Assembly: GCA_020726505.1 (NCBI GenBank) | Contig: JAHLEZ010000021.1 | Location: forward strand, 992,001 to 1,056,000 | Direction of reading: 5' to 3' | Length of the DNA: 64,000 nucleotides | Source: Leptodontidium sp. MPI-SDFR-AT-0119 | Taxonomy: Eukaryota; Ascomycota; Leotiomycetes; Helotiales; Leptodontidiaceae | Shown: piece by piece, positions 54,161 to 64,000 of the stretch | Numbering within the stretch: the first letter of the stretch is position 1 | How the letters are laid out: every line of letters begins with the position of its first letter | The notes under the pieces: model-generated | Database searches by the model: none | Seen by the model: only the letters and a program-made list of their open reading frames with translations | What the model was told of the DNA's origin: nothing | Program-made: the position numbers and the translations under genes

Positions 54161-55227
54161 TGTGAAAGTTGAAAGTGGAATTGGCGCCTCAATCTACCGC
54201 GGGCAAAATGATCGATGCGGGTGATGCTTTAGGTTGCGAAGGAGGCCAGACACAAGTACCTGACTTTCAGGTCTTTGGAGATAGTTGGTTGATATTGAAA
54301 TGGCTCGTGTTGTTGTGGTGGTGGTTTGGGGGAGATAGGGACGAGGCTGAGGTTGAAATCGCGTTGCTGCCGAGTTGCAGGGATCTGCTAGCGGCTTTTC
54401 TTAACGCAGCCTCAATATCTTTCGTCACTTCACTTGGGGGCTATTACTAGTAAGATAATTTGATTGTGAAATTTTAACTTTGTATTCTTACAGTTCTTCA
54501 AGTACCGTCTATTAGTTATCCAAATCACTAATTATCATGTCCTCAGGGAACTTCAGCAGGGCCATGAATGTCTGTGAAGCTGAACTGAAAGGGAACACGG
54601 CTATTGTTATACCATTTGGTCTTACCCCGTATTGACAGTCATTTTTCAATTGTTGTCACACAGTTCTTTTTTATATTTCACACCCCTTCCTCCTGTGAGA
54701 AGGCTCCTTGGTGATAACTGGCTGGTATCGCTCCGGTAGGACCTAACTCTGTGTACAGTACAAGTACAGAGTACACAAGCCATACAGAATGTCTGACATG
54801 GGCTCACACAAGGCTTTGCAAAGACTCGTTTGTGATATCTCATTTGCTCTTTCTTACCTAGTTGTCATCTGTAGCTAAATTAGTTCAAGCAAACAAACTT
54901 ACTCTAATGCAAGGTTTCCGCAAGACAGCCTGCAGTGTCGCGTAGTAGCTAATCCCGAGACATTTCTTCCCATCTAGTGCCGATAATTAACCAATCATTC
55001 AAGCAAACATGTTTGAAAAATGATCCATGAGAAATTGCAAGTCATTTACAAAGTACCAATGCTAAACAACTTTAAGTATCACAGCCATGTCGTCGGATCA
55101 CGAGCCGATGTCTCGGGATCACAGCTTGGGCCGTAAGTAGCCTCGCAAACTTAAAATCCGGGGAAACTTTTTTGAATAAAACATAAGACTCGCACCCCAC
55201 CTTTAACCCCCCTCCCTCCCCCTAATC
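54161..55227. other. 1.1 kb intergenic
   Basis: TAF11 5' flank (GT-rich) then folE 5' flank with a C/T-rich leader (CCCCCCTCCCTCCCCC at about 55207-55222). Confidence 0.5.
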
Positions 55228-56267
55228 ATGGTACAATTCGCGAACCTGCCCTCGAAGAGCAAAGACTCCGATTCAGGAAATGCAGTGAAGATGACGAGCT
55301 CGAACTCCTCTGATCAAGAGACCCCCAATGGATCAACAAGGGACGCTGCCGAGGAGGGGCATACGAAGAAGAGAAAGAGGAAGCATAAGTCTGAGAAGGG
55401 TTCCAAGCTCAATGGGTCGCATGCGAAGAGGAGACATAGTGTCAGTAAGCCGGCGAGAGATCCGCGCGATGAGGCTAGTCCTGTGAGGCCGCAGAAAGAG
55501 ATTGCTGGAACGAGATCCCCAAGTCCGGTTATTGATTTCGATGGCTTGAGTAGACCCAGTACGTTGAATCCACCGTCATGGAAAATATCTCGCTGACTTG
55601 TTTCAGGTTTGGGCACCAGAGAACGGAAAGAAGAGACTCCTGAGCAGGCCGAAGCAAGACTTCAGAAGCTGGCAGGCGCCGTCCGAACGATCCTCGAATG
55701 TGTCGGCGAAGATCCAGATCGTGAGGGATTACTGGGTACGCCCGAACGATATGCTAAAGCTATGCTGTTCTTCACGAAAGGATACCAAGAGAACGTAAAG
55801 GATATCGTGAATGATGCGATTTTCCACGAAGGGCACAATGAGTTGGTTATCGTGAAAGATATCGAGGTTTTCAGTCTCTGCGAACATCATATGGTACCCT
55901 TCACTGGGAAGGTATGTTGGAAATTTGCCAGCCGTGATGTAGGATAGTACTGACCCGTCGCAGATGCATATTGGCTATATCCCGAATAGGGATGTCATTG
56001 GTATCTCGAAACTACCCCGCATAGCAGACATGTTCTCCCGCCGCCTCCAGATCCAAGAGCGACTTACCAAAGACGTCGCACATGCAGTGATGGAGATCTT
56101 GAAGCCACAAGGTGTTGCAGTAGTGATGGAATCAAGTCATTTGTGCATGGTGATGCGAGGCGTGGAGAAGACGAGTGCTACAACTATTACAAGTTGCGTG
56201 CTGGGCTGCATAGAGAAGCGGGAGAAGACCAGGAATGAGTTCTTCAGTCTGGTGGGCCTCAACAGGC

Positions 56268-56272
<5 letters not shown>
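55228..56272 (+). CDS. GTP cyclohydrolase I
   Basis: Exons 55228-55558, 55607-55911 and 55964-56272 (introns 48 and 52 b) sum to 315 codons (314 residues). A basic, disordered extension of about 110 residues ([13 protein letters not shown]) precedes the conserved enzyme, which has [37 protein letters not shown] with zinc ligand Cys 202 and nearby His, [23 protein letters not shown], and [11 protein letters not shown] with zinc ligand Cys 273. The reaction is GTP to dihydroneopterin triphosphate, the first step of folate/pterin synthesis, in the cytosol as a decamer. The extended N-terminus could be regulatory; length beyond the bacterial enzyme is mostly there. An ATG/GAT microsatellite overlaps the stop. 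Confidence 0.95.
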
Positions 56273-56298
<26 letters not shown>

Positions 56299-56299
56299 T
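56268..56299 (+). repeat. GAT trinucleotide microsatellite at the folE stop codon
   Basis: About nine GAT units start within the last codons (CGA TGA). The stop TGA at 56270-56272 is the first unit; the rest is 3' UTR. Confidence 0.95.
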
Positions 56300-56496
56300 A
56301 GATTGGGGGTTTATCGTTTTGCATTTCACGGCGTTGGACATACAAGGCTGAGCGATTAAGGTCTTCAACACCAGCTCTGGTACTGGCGTTAAATTTTGGT
56401 CTTAACGCCACCCACTCATAGCGATCCCATTTGGTATTATCCTCTGCCTTTCCACAGTCCCTTCATAGCTAATTCGTGATTTCAACTGTAACCCAT

Positions 56497-57352
56497 TTAG
56501 GGCTGACTTGGCCAACCTCTAACTTTACCAACTTCCTTCCCACACCCACCCTCACCAGCCAACTTCACAACAGTTTCCACCTCTGCCCAAATCCTCTGCT
56601 CAACAACCTCCACAGTCTCCCCAGCATCAACAACCCTCATTTCACTCTCATCACCATCCACCTCCAGCAAACTCAAAAACAGCTCTCGGACTCTCAATTG
56701 CATTTCCCGCTTCTCATACTTCTCCTCACCATACCCACCCCTCTTTTCAGCCTCCTCGGCCTTTAAGTCCAGAAATACAACGACATCAGGTTTAGGCAAT
56801 CCTGCTTCTGGAGTTTGAGCCCACGATAAAGAGAGTGAGGGGTTGTTCTTGGCAGCGCTGTAGACCATGCCTGAGTAATAGTAGCGATCGCATACTATGG
56901 TGTAGCCCGAGAGGAGGGTTGATTCTATCCATTTCCTGGGAAGTTCAGTAAGGATAAATGAATCATGTGTATCGAAACACCTACGCTTTCTCCCAACGAT
57001 TTGCTGAAAACAGAAGGTGGATTGCATGGTCATCCATCTCAATAGAGCTTTGAAGATAACTATCTATCATTTTGCCGATTGGAGACGTTCGATCTATGCA
57101 AACGTCAGTGTGAATTCCCACCAGTGAAAAAACTGAAGAGAATGGCTGAAGAGATTGAAAGCATGGACTTATAGTACCTGGAAATCTAATATTCTTAACA
57201 TTATGACCCGAAGCATAGAGCCTGTCACATAAACGCTTGACCTGAGTTGTCTTGCCAGCTCGATCCAACCCCTCAACAAGGATAAAAGCTCCTCTCGTAA
57301 CTGGCTTTGCCGGTTCTTGCCACGGGTACGGATCTTCTGAAATTGAAGCCAT
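56497..57352 (-). CDS. Thymidylate kinase (Cdc8 type)
   Basis: Three exons, 57352-57178, 57093-56985 and 56935-56497 (introns 84 and 49 b), make 240 residues. The P-loop is EGLDRAGKTTQ (residues 27-37); splice 1 rebuilds FPDRTSPIGKMID; then DDHAIHLLFSANRWEKAKWIES, the DRY-type motif CDRYYYSGMVYSA and PDVVVFLDL with the lid RGGYGEEKYEK. This phosphorylates dTMP to dTDP. The last about 60 residues contain family-typical helices; the extreme C-terminus (GKEVGKVRGWPSQP) is longer than in yeast. Convergent with folE, divergent from TAF6 over 490 bases. Confidence 0.94.
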
Positions 57353-57842
57353 CTTGTAGTGTCGGACAATTTATTATGCAAAAAGAAATTGAATATTGGC
57401 TTCTCACTTGTGCAATTCACAGGGAGGTGAAATACAGGAAAGAATCTCGCGACAGGGACGACGCGATTCGCGCTAGGGTGCTTTGTGGAGCGCTTCTTGC
57501 GATCTCAGCCTCGTCAACTTTATTCGGACCTGCATCACCAAGCACGGCAACAAATTGGCTTCCGCATCGACGACGACTCTAGGAAAGGAATTACTAGGCT
57601 GGAGATAGGATTGCGAGACTGCAGAGACAGCTGGGAAACACGAATACCGGGAGAAGGAGGCTTTGCGACGACTGCGCATTTGGTTGCGACGCAACTCACC
57701 TCGACTTCGACGGAAGAACACCCCTTTATGATTCAAGCTCCTGGGAGCTATCATACTCAACGAGAGGATCATACAACCTAAACAACGAGAGGACCTTGAT
57801 TTCTACACGCAGCATACCCTCCGAACCTCCCAGCACAGCAAG
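57353..57842. promoter_or_regulatory. Shared 5' region between divergent thymidylate kinase and TAF6
   Basis: 490 bases, no coding signal beyond short frames. Assumed bidirectional promoter from geometry. Confidence 0.4.
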
Positions 57843-59271
57843 ATGGCCGAACCAAAGCTCGTCTGGAATCCAGACAACGTTCGCGACGTCGCAGAATCAG
57901 TCGGCATATCAGCACTGAACGAAGATGCCGTCCGAACACTCTCGCAAGAAGTAGAATACAGAGTTGGACAGGTCATCGTGGAAGCTTTGCGCTTCATGCA
58001 CGCGGGGAAGAGGACGGTCCTAGGCACACAAGACATCTCGCAGGCTCTGAAAGTCCTGGATGTTGAACCGCTTTATGGTTACGAATCTACGAGGCCGTTG
58101 AGATTTGGGGAGGCTTCTTTGGGTCCTGGACAGCCGCTGTTCTATATCGAAGATGAGGAAGTGGATTTCGAAAAGTTGATCAATGCGCCGTTGCCAAAGG
58201 TTCCGAGGGACGTTTCTTTTACTGGTAGGTTTATTTTGCTCGAGGAGTGGCTATCTCTGACAAGATACAGCACATTGGCTAGCTGTTGAAGGCGTTCAGC
58301 CATCAATACCACAAAATCCTACAACGGTAGAAGCTCGCGCAAATGAATTGGTACCAAAAGGACCTGGTGCGAATCCAGCTCTGGCAGCCTTGGCTGGGAA
58401 CGACAACTCTGCTTTCAAACCCGCAGTCAAGCATGTTGTTTCCAGAGAACTCATTTTATTCTTCGACAAAATAAAGACAGCTTTGCTCGATGAAAGCCCT
58501 GATCAAGAAGTCGTCATTCTACGGAAATCCGCACTGGAAAGCGTACGTTCGGATCCAGGTCTCCATCAACTTGTTCCATACTTCGTACAATTCGTCGCCG
58601 AGAAGGTCACGCATTCAATTGGCAATCTCTTCATTCTCCAACAGATGATGGAGCTCACCCAAGCCATGATCGAGAACAAATCACTCTTCGTCGACCCCTA
58701 CGTAGCAGCTCTCGTCCCCCCAATAATCACTTGCATAATCGGGCGCAACCTCGGCGGCGATGGCCCGGTCTCTTTGAAGGATCAATACCAACTCCGCGAT
58801 CTGGCTGTCTCGCTCATCGGACGTATCGCCGGCCAATTCTCCAATACGAGCGCAGAGCTACAAGCGCGGCTGGCCCGGACTTTCCTGAAGAACTTCCTCG
58901 ATCCTTCAAGGACGCTGGATATCCATTATGGAGCTATCAACGGCATCACTACGATCGGCGGCCCAACAGCCATCTCGGCCCTCGTCCTCCCTAACCTCAA
59001 AGCCTACGAATACGTCCTCATCAAAGCACAGAATGAACACGGTGCTACGGATGACAAGGTAGTCATGCTGATCGCAGCTATCATGAAAGGCGTCTTGAGT
59101 CTAGTCGACATCTCGGCATCATCAGCCCCAGCTACTAATGGCACGAATGGTAATGCGGCGGAGGGTCAGCTCATTGAGGATTATTTAGGCACTATTATCG
59201 GAAGTAAGGTTGTGGCTATTGGGAACCATAAGTTGAACGAGGCAATTCTGAAGTCGAGGGAGTTAGCTTGA
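57843..59271 (+). CDS. taf6: TFIID/SAGA subunit TAF6
   Basis: Exons 57843-58224 and 58271-59271 with a 46-base GTAGGT...ATACAG intron yield 460 residues. The N-terminal histone fold (about 5-75) has [29 protein letters not shown] and [26 protein letters not shown]. After the splice the frame gives [17 protein letters not shown], the conserved TAF6 linker. A HEAT-like C-terminal domain follows: [48 protein letters not shown], and [18 protein letters not shown]6 pairs with TAF9 and is shared by TFIID and SAGA. The C-terminus is shorter than in animals, as usual for fungi. Confidence 0.94.
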
Positions 59272-59518
59272 TGATATTAAAGGCAACTTGCATTTCTGGC
59301 GTATGGGCGTCTGATATGGGGGGGGGGAGGGGGGGATACTGGTTTGGGCTTTTCGCATCTCCAAAGAGAAAAGACATGTGATGTAGTATGTATGAATCGA
59401 GACGGTTCCCATCAGTCATCTCTTCATGCTGTGAGTAGACGAAGCATTGTTGTAAACGTAAGGAACTCAAAAAGAGCCTCTTATTGGCGGACTCTTCAAT
59501 GTTAGAGCTTATCATGTG
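59272..59518. other. Short intergenic with poly-G tract
   Basis: TAF6 3' flank. A G-rich run (G9AG7, about 59318-59334) is the only notable item. Confidence 0.5.
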
Positions 59519-61545
59519 ATGCCTATGCTGCATCAACCTCCCATCCGCTTGATTCAACCTTACAACCCTACGGTACATCCCTATATCAGACATCAAAATC
59601 CCACTATATCCATGATCTGCCCAGAATGCCACGATCTCAACCTCCAAGGCCGCGAAGAAGGGTTTATCGTTCGAGTCTCGAAATTCCAACCAGGCTGTAA
59701 ATTCTGCGCCTTACTACTCAGCCTCGTGGAGCATTTCGCACCACTCGTCACGCATGGGGATCTCGAGCCCAAGTTAAGAATCGATCAGATGATGCAGGAT
59801 TGCGCGGCTGTTAATATCGAGATTATGGTTAATGATCTGGCTCAGGGTCTGGGAAGTGTTGTGACTGCTGCTAGTGTTTGGTTGTACAGAACCACAGGTA
59901 GGAGACTCACCTCACTCTATTGTGTTTTCCCTAAGTTGACGGATTGCGTGTAGATTCTTTGATTCTTGAACTGCCGTCTCTGGGTAGACTAGGAACGTTA
60001 TCTTCACACTCTGGCTCGGATGAATGCTTTCAGTTCACTAAAAGTCAAATCCAGACTTGCCTATCCTCACACCCAAAATGCAACCAAACCACATCCTTAC
60101 AAGTCCCCAAGCGTATGATCGACATAGGATACTCTTCTACAGATTTAATAAAGCTCGTTGAACTGCCACCAAACACCAACGCTAAATACATCGCCCTCTC
60201 ACACTGTTGGGGTACTCACCAGCCAATCAATACAACCCTCGCAAACCTCTCTCAGATGGAGAACAACATTCCATGGACTGCACTCTCAGCCGTCTTTCAA
60301 GACGCCATCACAGTTTCAAGAAAACTAGGCTTATCATGGATATGGATAGACTCCCTCTGCATAATCCAAGATAGTAAATCAGACTGGGAGATCGAGTCTT
60401 CAAAAATGGGGACCTACTACTCCAACGCCCACCTTACCATCTCCGCCTCCTCCTCCTCAAACGGCACCATTCCCTTCCTCGCCCCAAGATCCCCAGCCTA
60501 TCTCCCTAAAACGTTTCCCTTCCCCAATAACGACGGTACGATCATAAACCTAACCGCACGCAAACACACCGGAAGCTCCATGTCCCAACTCCTCGAGCCC
60601 CTCGCACCACTCGCCTCCCGAGGCTGGGTCTGGCAGGAAAACATCCTCTCAACACGTATCCTGCACTATACAGCCAGCGAGCTGATCTTCGAATGCAAGA
60701 CCCATTTCATATCTGAAGATGGCGCCAAGCCGCGAGGGTTCTACTCCATGGGTCTCAGCCAGAAACTCTCTCAAAATGAGACCGAGCCGGAGAGGTGTTG
60801 GAACGCGCTCATGGAGAGTTATTCGGTTAGAAAATTGACGTTTGAAGGGGATCGCTTGCCGGCTATTAGTGGAGTTGCGAGTGTGTTGGAAAGTAGGATG
60901 GGAGGGAGTTATTTGGCGGGTTTGTGGAGGGGGAATCTTGTGATGGGGTTGTGTTGGAGTAGGGATTATGTTTCGGAGAATGAGGAGCTGCCACTATTTC
61001 TGCCGCGGGATTATGTGGCGCCTTCGTGGTCTTGGGCTTCGGTGAATGGTGCGATTGAGTTTGTGGATCGGAATGAGGATCCTAATGAGGCCTTTGTGGA
61101 GGAGGTGGTGGTTGTGGATGTCGATTGTGAAGTGAAAGGCTTGAATAGATTTGGTGAAGTTAGTTCGGGGTTCTTGATACTGAGAGGGGATGTGGTGCGG
61201 ATGAGATTGAATTGTAGTGATGCCAGGAATTGCTGGACTTTTACTGTGGGTGAGGATCCAGAGACAAGCGAGCCGATGGCTCCTGACTGTGCTCTTGTTA
61301 GATACGTTGATGAGAATGGGAGCGAGGGTGTTAGGAGAGCGAAGCTGGGAGAAGTTTTGGCCTCTTTTGAAGTTGATGTTTGGTGCATGAAGCTTGGAAT
61401 GGAAGGCCAAAGTGACGAGGCGTTTGTTTACGGCATCGTTGTAGCGAAATCTGAGGATAGTGAGACCTATATCAGACTTGGATCAGTGCAATTGGGTTGT
61501 GAGTGGTTTCAAGATGCTATTCAGATGGAAATTAGAGTCGTGTGA
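59519..61545 (+). CDS. HET-domain protein
   Basis: Exons 59519-59897 and 59954-61545 with a 56-base GTAGGA...GTGTAG intron give 656 residues; if translation starts at the second plausible ATG (59612, MICPECHDLNL) the protein has 625. An N-terminal CxxC (CPECHDL) plus CKFC is typical of HET proteins. The HET domain core is YIALSHCWGTHQPINTT, WIWIDSLCIIQDSKSDWEIES, MGTYYSNAHLTISAS and SRGWVWQENILSTRILHY. The C-terminal half (about 300 residues) is mostly beta-rich with WSWASVNGAIEF. HET proteins mediate heterokaryon incompatibility and cell death on non-self recognition in filamentous fungi; the specificity of this one is unknown and no partner NLR or effector gene is adjacent. Confidence 0.9.
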
Positions 61546-63591
61546 ATCCAGGGTTGGGGTAAATTGGCCCCTTCGTCTCTTGAACTGTGGACTCAATATT
61601 GCTTGAATTCTGTTACAATTCACAGCAGCAATCATTAATACATTACTCGCAATGCGTTTGAGAATCACGAATCATGATTTAATTATTTATAATTGCTTAG
61701 CGACTCAATACTTGGCGAGGAGCGATGCGCTTAAAAATACATCGTAGTTAATGCTAACAGTATGCCTACTCAAAATAGAGCAGCTCGTAAGCCATAAGTC
61801 CCATCGATTTCGCGGTCTCCAGGACATGCTCCAAGGATAGTCTCATGTTTGAGTTACAATAAATTCGTAATACCATGTATACAGAGTAAGGATGTTTGTT
61901 GCATGAAAGCCCGCATTTACTAGAGAGACTTGTAGATCCAACGTCCCAGGTTAGACGTTAGGAATGTGTTGAGTTTCTATGGATGTGGGGAGCAAAAAAG
62001 TTTCACATCACGATTGTATGAGACTTTCTTTTTACTGTAGATGGAGGGACAGGGCTTCCGGGAAGCAAGGCACCACAATCTCATCTTTAGGTTCTTGATA
62101 GTCTGGAGAGCATGTGGGGATATGGGACAGCTCGAACCTAAACCCCTCATTGCGCCCCCTGGGCCATTTCCCAGACGATTGGAAGTTAGAATGAAGTCCT
62201 TTATGGCCCGATTACTGACTTCCTTGTCGAGTGCTTTTGAGCGCATTGCTGTCTTATATTTTTGAGTTTGGCACTTGAATTTCATCCACTCATCGAAGAG
62301 ACCAGATTCTTGCAACGAACCGTTTAAATTCGCGTGAAAACTACCGAGTCTTGTTATTTTATTTTATTTTATTTGAGCAATAGGTGTAACATTGAGGGTA
62401 GTAGAAATTAAGCCGGGTCGGTACACAGCGAAGGCTTCGGAAGCAATATCCTTAAACTCGAACAGAAATTTGATGGTTTGATGGCTGGTTGAGGCCGCTG
62501 AAATTGATTGGAAGAAGGGGGGAGGTATTGTGTTTATTTCTAGACACCATCTGATCTATTAATTAACATTTACAAGTACAACCTTAAATCTGCCAGACTG
62601 CCAAAGCACTTCCTTCCCCCTTCGCAATCCTCGCTTATCCTCAGAGAAGAGTTGCAATTAAGTTCAAACCTAGTTTTTAATCCAAGCACGTTCTCACAAT
62701 CAAAATGCATCTTGAAAGCGACACTTTAACTTGCTCAAATTCAAGGATTTGAATCAACTTCAAGCCTTCGCTTCTCTATACGAATGTTTTAAAACATGTT
62801 TTTAGGAAAGTTACTGCAGTATTGAGTTTCTGGTATGAACCTGATGACCCCGAAAACAAACAGTCCACTGTACCCATCTATCAAATATAGTTTCCACAGA
62901 TCCGGGGCGCTAACAAAGGAACTTTAGGTTATTCGTGGAATCGTGAGGGGAAACGAGCGGATAGAGTTCATTGTGGAGACAACCGACTCCCGACTTGGTA
63001 CCGGCAATTGAATTGGGATCGAATTCCACGGCGCAGTTTTCAGCACCTTTCTCTATTGGTTTAATGAATATGTTAGAGATCTATCAAGTTCAACAGTGAA
63101 AAATTGTTGTATCTTCCTAGAAAGTTTTTTATGCTATGCGTTGATGAGGAGTAGTCAAGTGATGACTTTAGAGGTTTAGAGAAGATGAGATGAGCCACCC
63201 GCCAAGCGACCTCGCAAAACTCAAAATCAACACCTTCATCTAGAATACTCTTATCCTGAAATTGAAGGGTATCATGCCATCATCGCACATAAGCACTCTA
63301 CCACGTGTTCTAGTAAGGGCGACAGTGCAGTACCAAGTGCTCCCGAAGCTCCCAAACAAATTTAAAGATGCTTCTTGCCAAGAAAGAGTAAATCCAGCAC
63401 GTAGTTTTAATGGATGATTCTTCGTACAAGTTGCCCCTGAGGCAGTGCAAGACCATTTCTTCTGCTGTGGGGTATATAACAGACAATTCTCCCGAGCAGC
63501 CGTGTTGTTCTCTCCTTTTCTTTTTATTCTCAGGGCATTCGCTCAGTACAATCGTTCCCCCCAAACGCGCCCCCACACTCATTCATCCACA
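61546..63591. other. 2 kb intergenic, no gene seen
   Basis: AT-rich, especially 61610-61760 and 62330-62560. Minus-strand frames at 61977-62315 and 63310-63582 have no domain. A TTTTATTTTATTTTATTT repeat lies near 62357-62375. Confidence 0.5.
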
Positions 63592-64000
63592 ATGCCTCGC
63601 TTAACCACCATCCTTACCCTCCTCTTAGGAGCATCAACAACAGTCCACGGCCAAACATCTCCCCCACCACCAAGCAACACACCCACACCCCTCGTAACAT
63701 GCCTAAACTCCGTCTCAATCCCCTACAGCATCTTCTCCAGCGACACCTGGCAATCCGATATCTCCCCCTGGCAACTCCGCATCAGGCCCACGCCATCAGC
63801 TGTCATCCGACCAACAACCTACGCACAAATAGCAGCCGCTCTCTCCTGCGCCTCCAGAACCTCTACAAAAGTAGCCTGCCGAAACGGCGGACATAGTTAT
63901 GGCTCTTACGGTGTAGGAGGCAATGATGGCGCTTTGGTCATCTACATGGATGCATTCCAGAACATGACATTCGACGCCGCGACAGGCTTACTCACCTACG
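63592..64000 (+). CDS. Secreted FAD-linked (BBE-like) oxidoreductase, 5' part only
   Basis: The ATG at 63592 opens a frame that runs to the window end without a stop (136 codons). A signal peptide (MPRLTTILTLLLGASTTVHG) is followed by a Pro-rich spacer, NSVSIPYSIFSSDTWQ, RPTPSAVIRPTTYAQIAAAL and VACRNGGHSYGSYGVGG, which is the FAD-binding PF01565 signature with the His that carries covalent flavin in this family (GGHS). The family includes berberine-bridge-like and carbohydrate oxidases. The substrate-binding and BBE domains are outside the window. Confidence 0.87.
   Translation, partial: MPRLTTILTLLLGASTTVHGQTSPPPPSNTPTPLVTCLNSVSIPYSIFSSDTWQSDISPWQLRIRPTPSAVIRPTTYAQIAAALSCASRTSTKVACRNGGHSYGSYGVGGNDGALVIYMDAFQNMTFDAATGLLTY

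Noticed and set aside
54169..54450. 93-codon plus-strand frame with a Trp-rich hydrophobic stretch
   Set aside because: Lies in the TAF11 5' flank, no motif; the hydrophobic stretch comes from GT-rich sequence.
1..64000. CRISPR arrays, bacterial-type operons, ribosome binding sites or phage genes
   Set aside because: The sequence is eukaryotic with spliceosomal introns; no such structures seen.

Overview
The window looks like a contig from a filamentous ascomycete (Pezizomycotina, possibly a leotiomycete; the class is only a guess). The evidence is gene structure and content. Genes are split by short GT-AG introns, mostly 44 to about 100 bases, with CTAAC-like branch points, and are separated by 0.3-1.5 kb gaps. 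The protein families are typical of that group: HET, 2EXR, DUF3716, fungal LCCL, YAT-type amino-acid permease, a Dal5-like transporter and a BBE-like oxidase. No virus, plasmid, CRISPR array or intact transposon was seen. All gene models were built by reading splice sites and joining frames by eye.

Layout. 1.5-9.1 kb: a three-exon PQ-loop membrane protein (-), a decayed short-chain dehydrogenase (-), a GH128 glucanase-like protein without a signal peptide (-) divergent from a DUF3716 protein (+), then a four-exon secreted protein (+). 9.6-15.3 kb: a membrane protein (+), a 2EXR-domain protein (-), a scrap of minus-strand coding-like sequence and an intron-containing tRNA-His(GTG) (-). 15.3-24.3 kb: an AT-rich, gene-poor stretch holding a phosphotransferase-like gene with an apparent nonsense codon, an ABM-type monooxygenase, an MDR-family enoyl-reductase-like enzyme and a pyridoxal-reductase-like aldo/keto reductase. 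24.3-36.4 kb: an amino-acid permease, the cytosolic Fe-S assembly ATPase Cfd1, a long acidic protein with DFG/DW motifs suggestive of clathrin-adaptor binding, an unknown conserved-looking protein and an anion/vitamin MFS transporter. 37.9-45 kb: two more 2EXR genes (one with a broken 5' end), an apparently broken coiled-coil gene and a choline/GABA-type permease. 45.7-51.3 kb: an LCCL membrane protein divergent from the queuine tRNA-ribosyltransferase accessory subunit, then a single-pass protein with two HxxHC motifs. 53.1-64 kb: a housekeeping block of TAF11, GTP cyclohydrolase I, thymidylate kinase and TAF6, then a HET-domain gene and the 5' end of a secreted FAD-linked oxidase that runs off the window.

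How the genes relate. Most are independent single-gene units. Several pairs are head to head over 300-550 bases (cfd1 with the acidic trafficking-like protein, LCCL with QTRT2, thymidylate kinase with TAF6, GH128 with DUF3716). Two TFIID histone-fold subunits and two nucleotide/pterin biosynthesis genes share about 6 kb. The best candidate for new biology is modest: a 2EXR gene family whose last intron and 42-residue tail are conserved, and a small redox-enzyme neighbourhood in AT-rich DNA at 16-24 kb. I found no clear evidence for a wholly new system.
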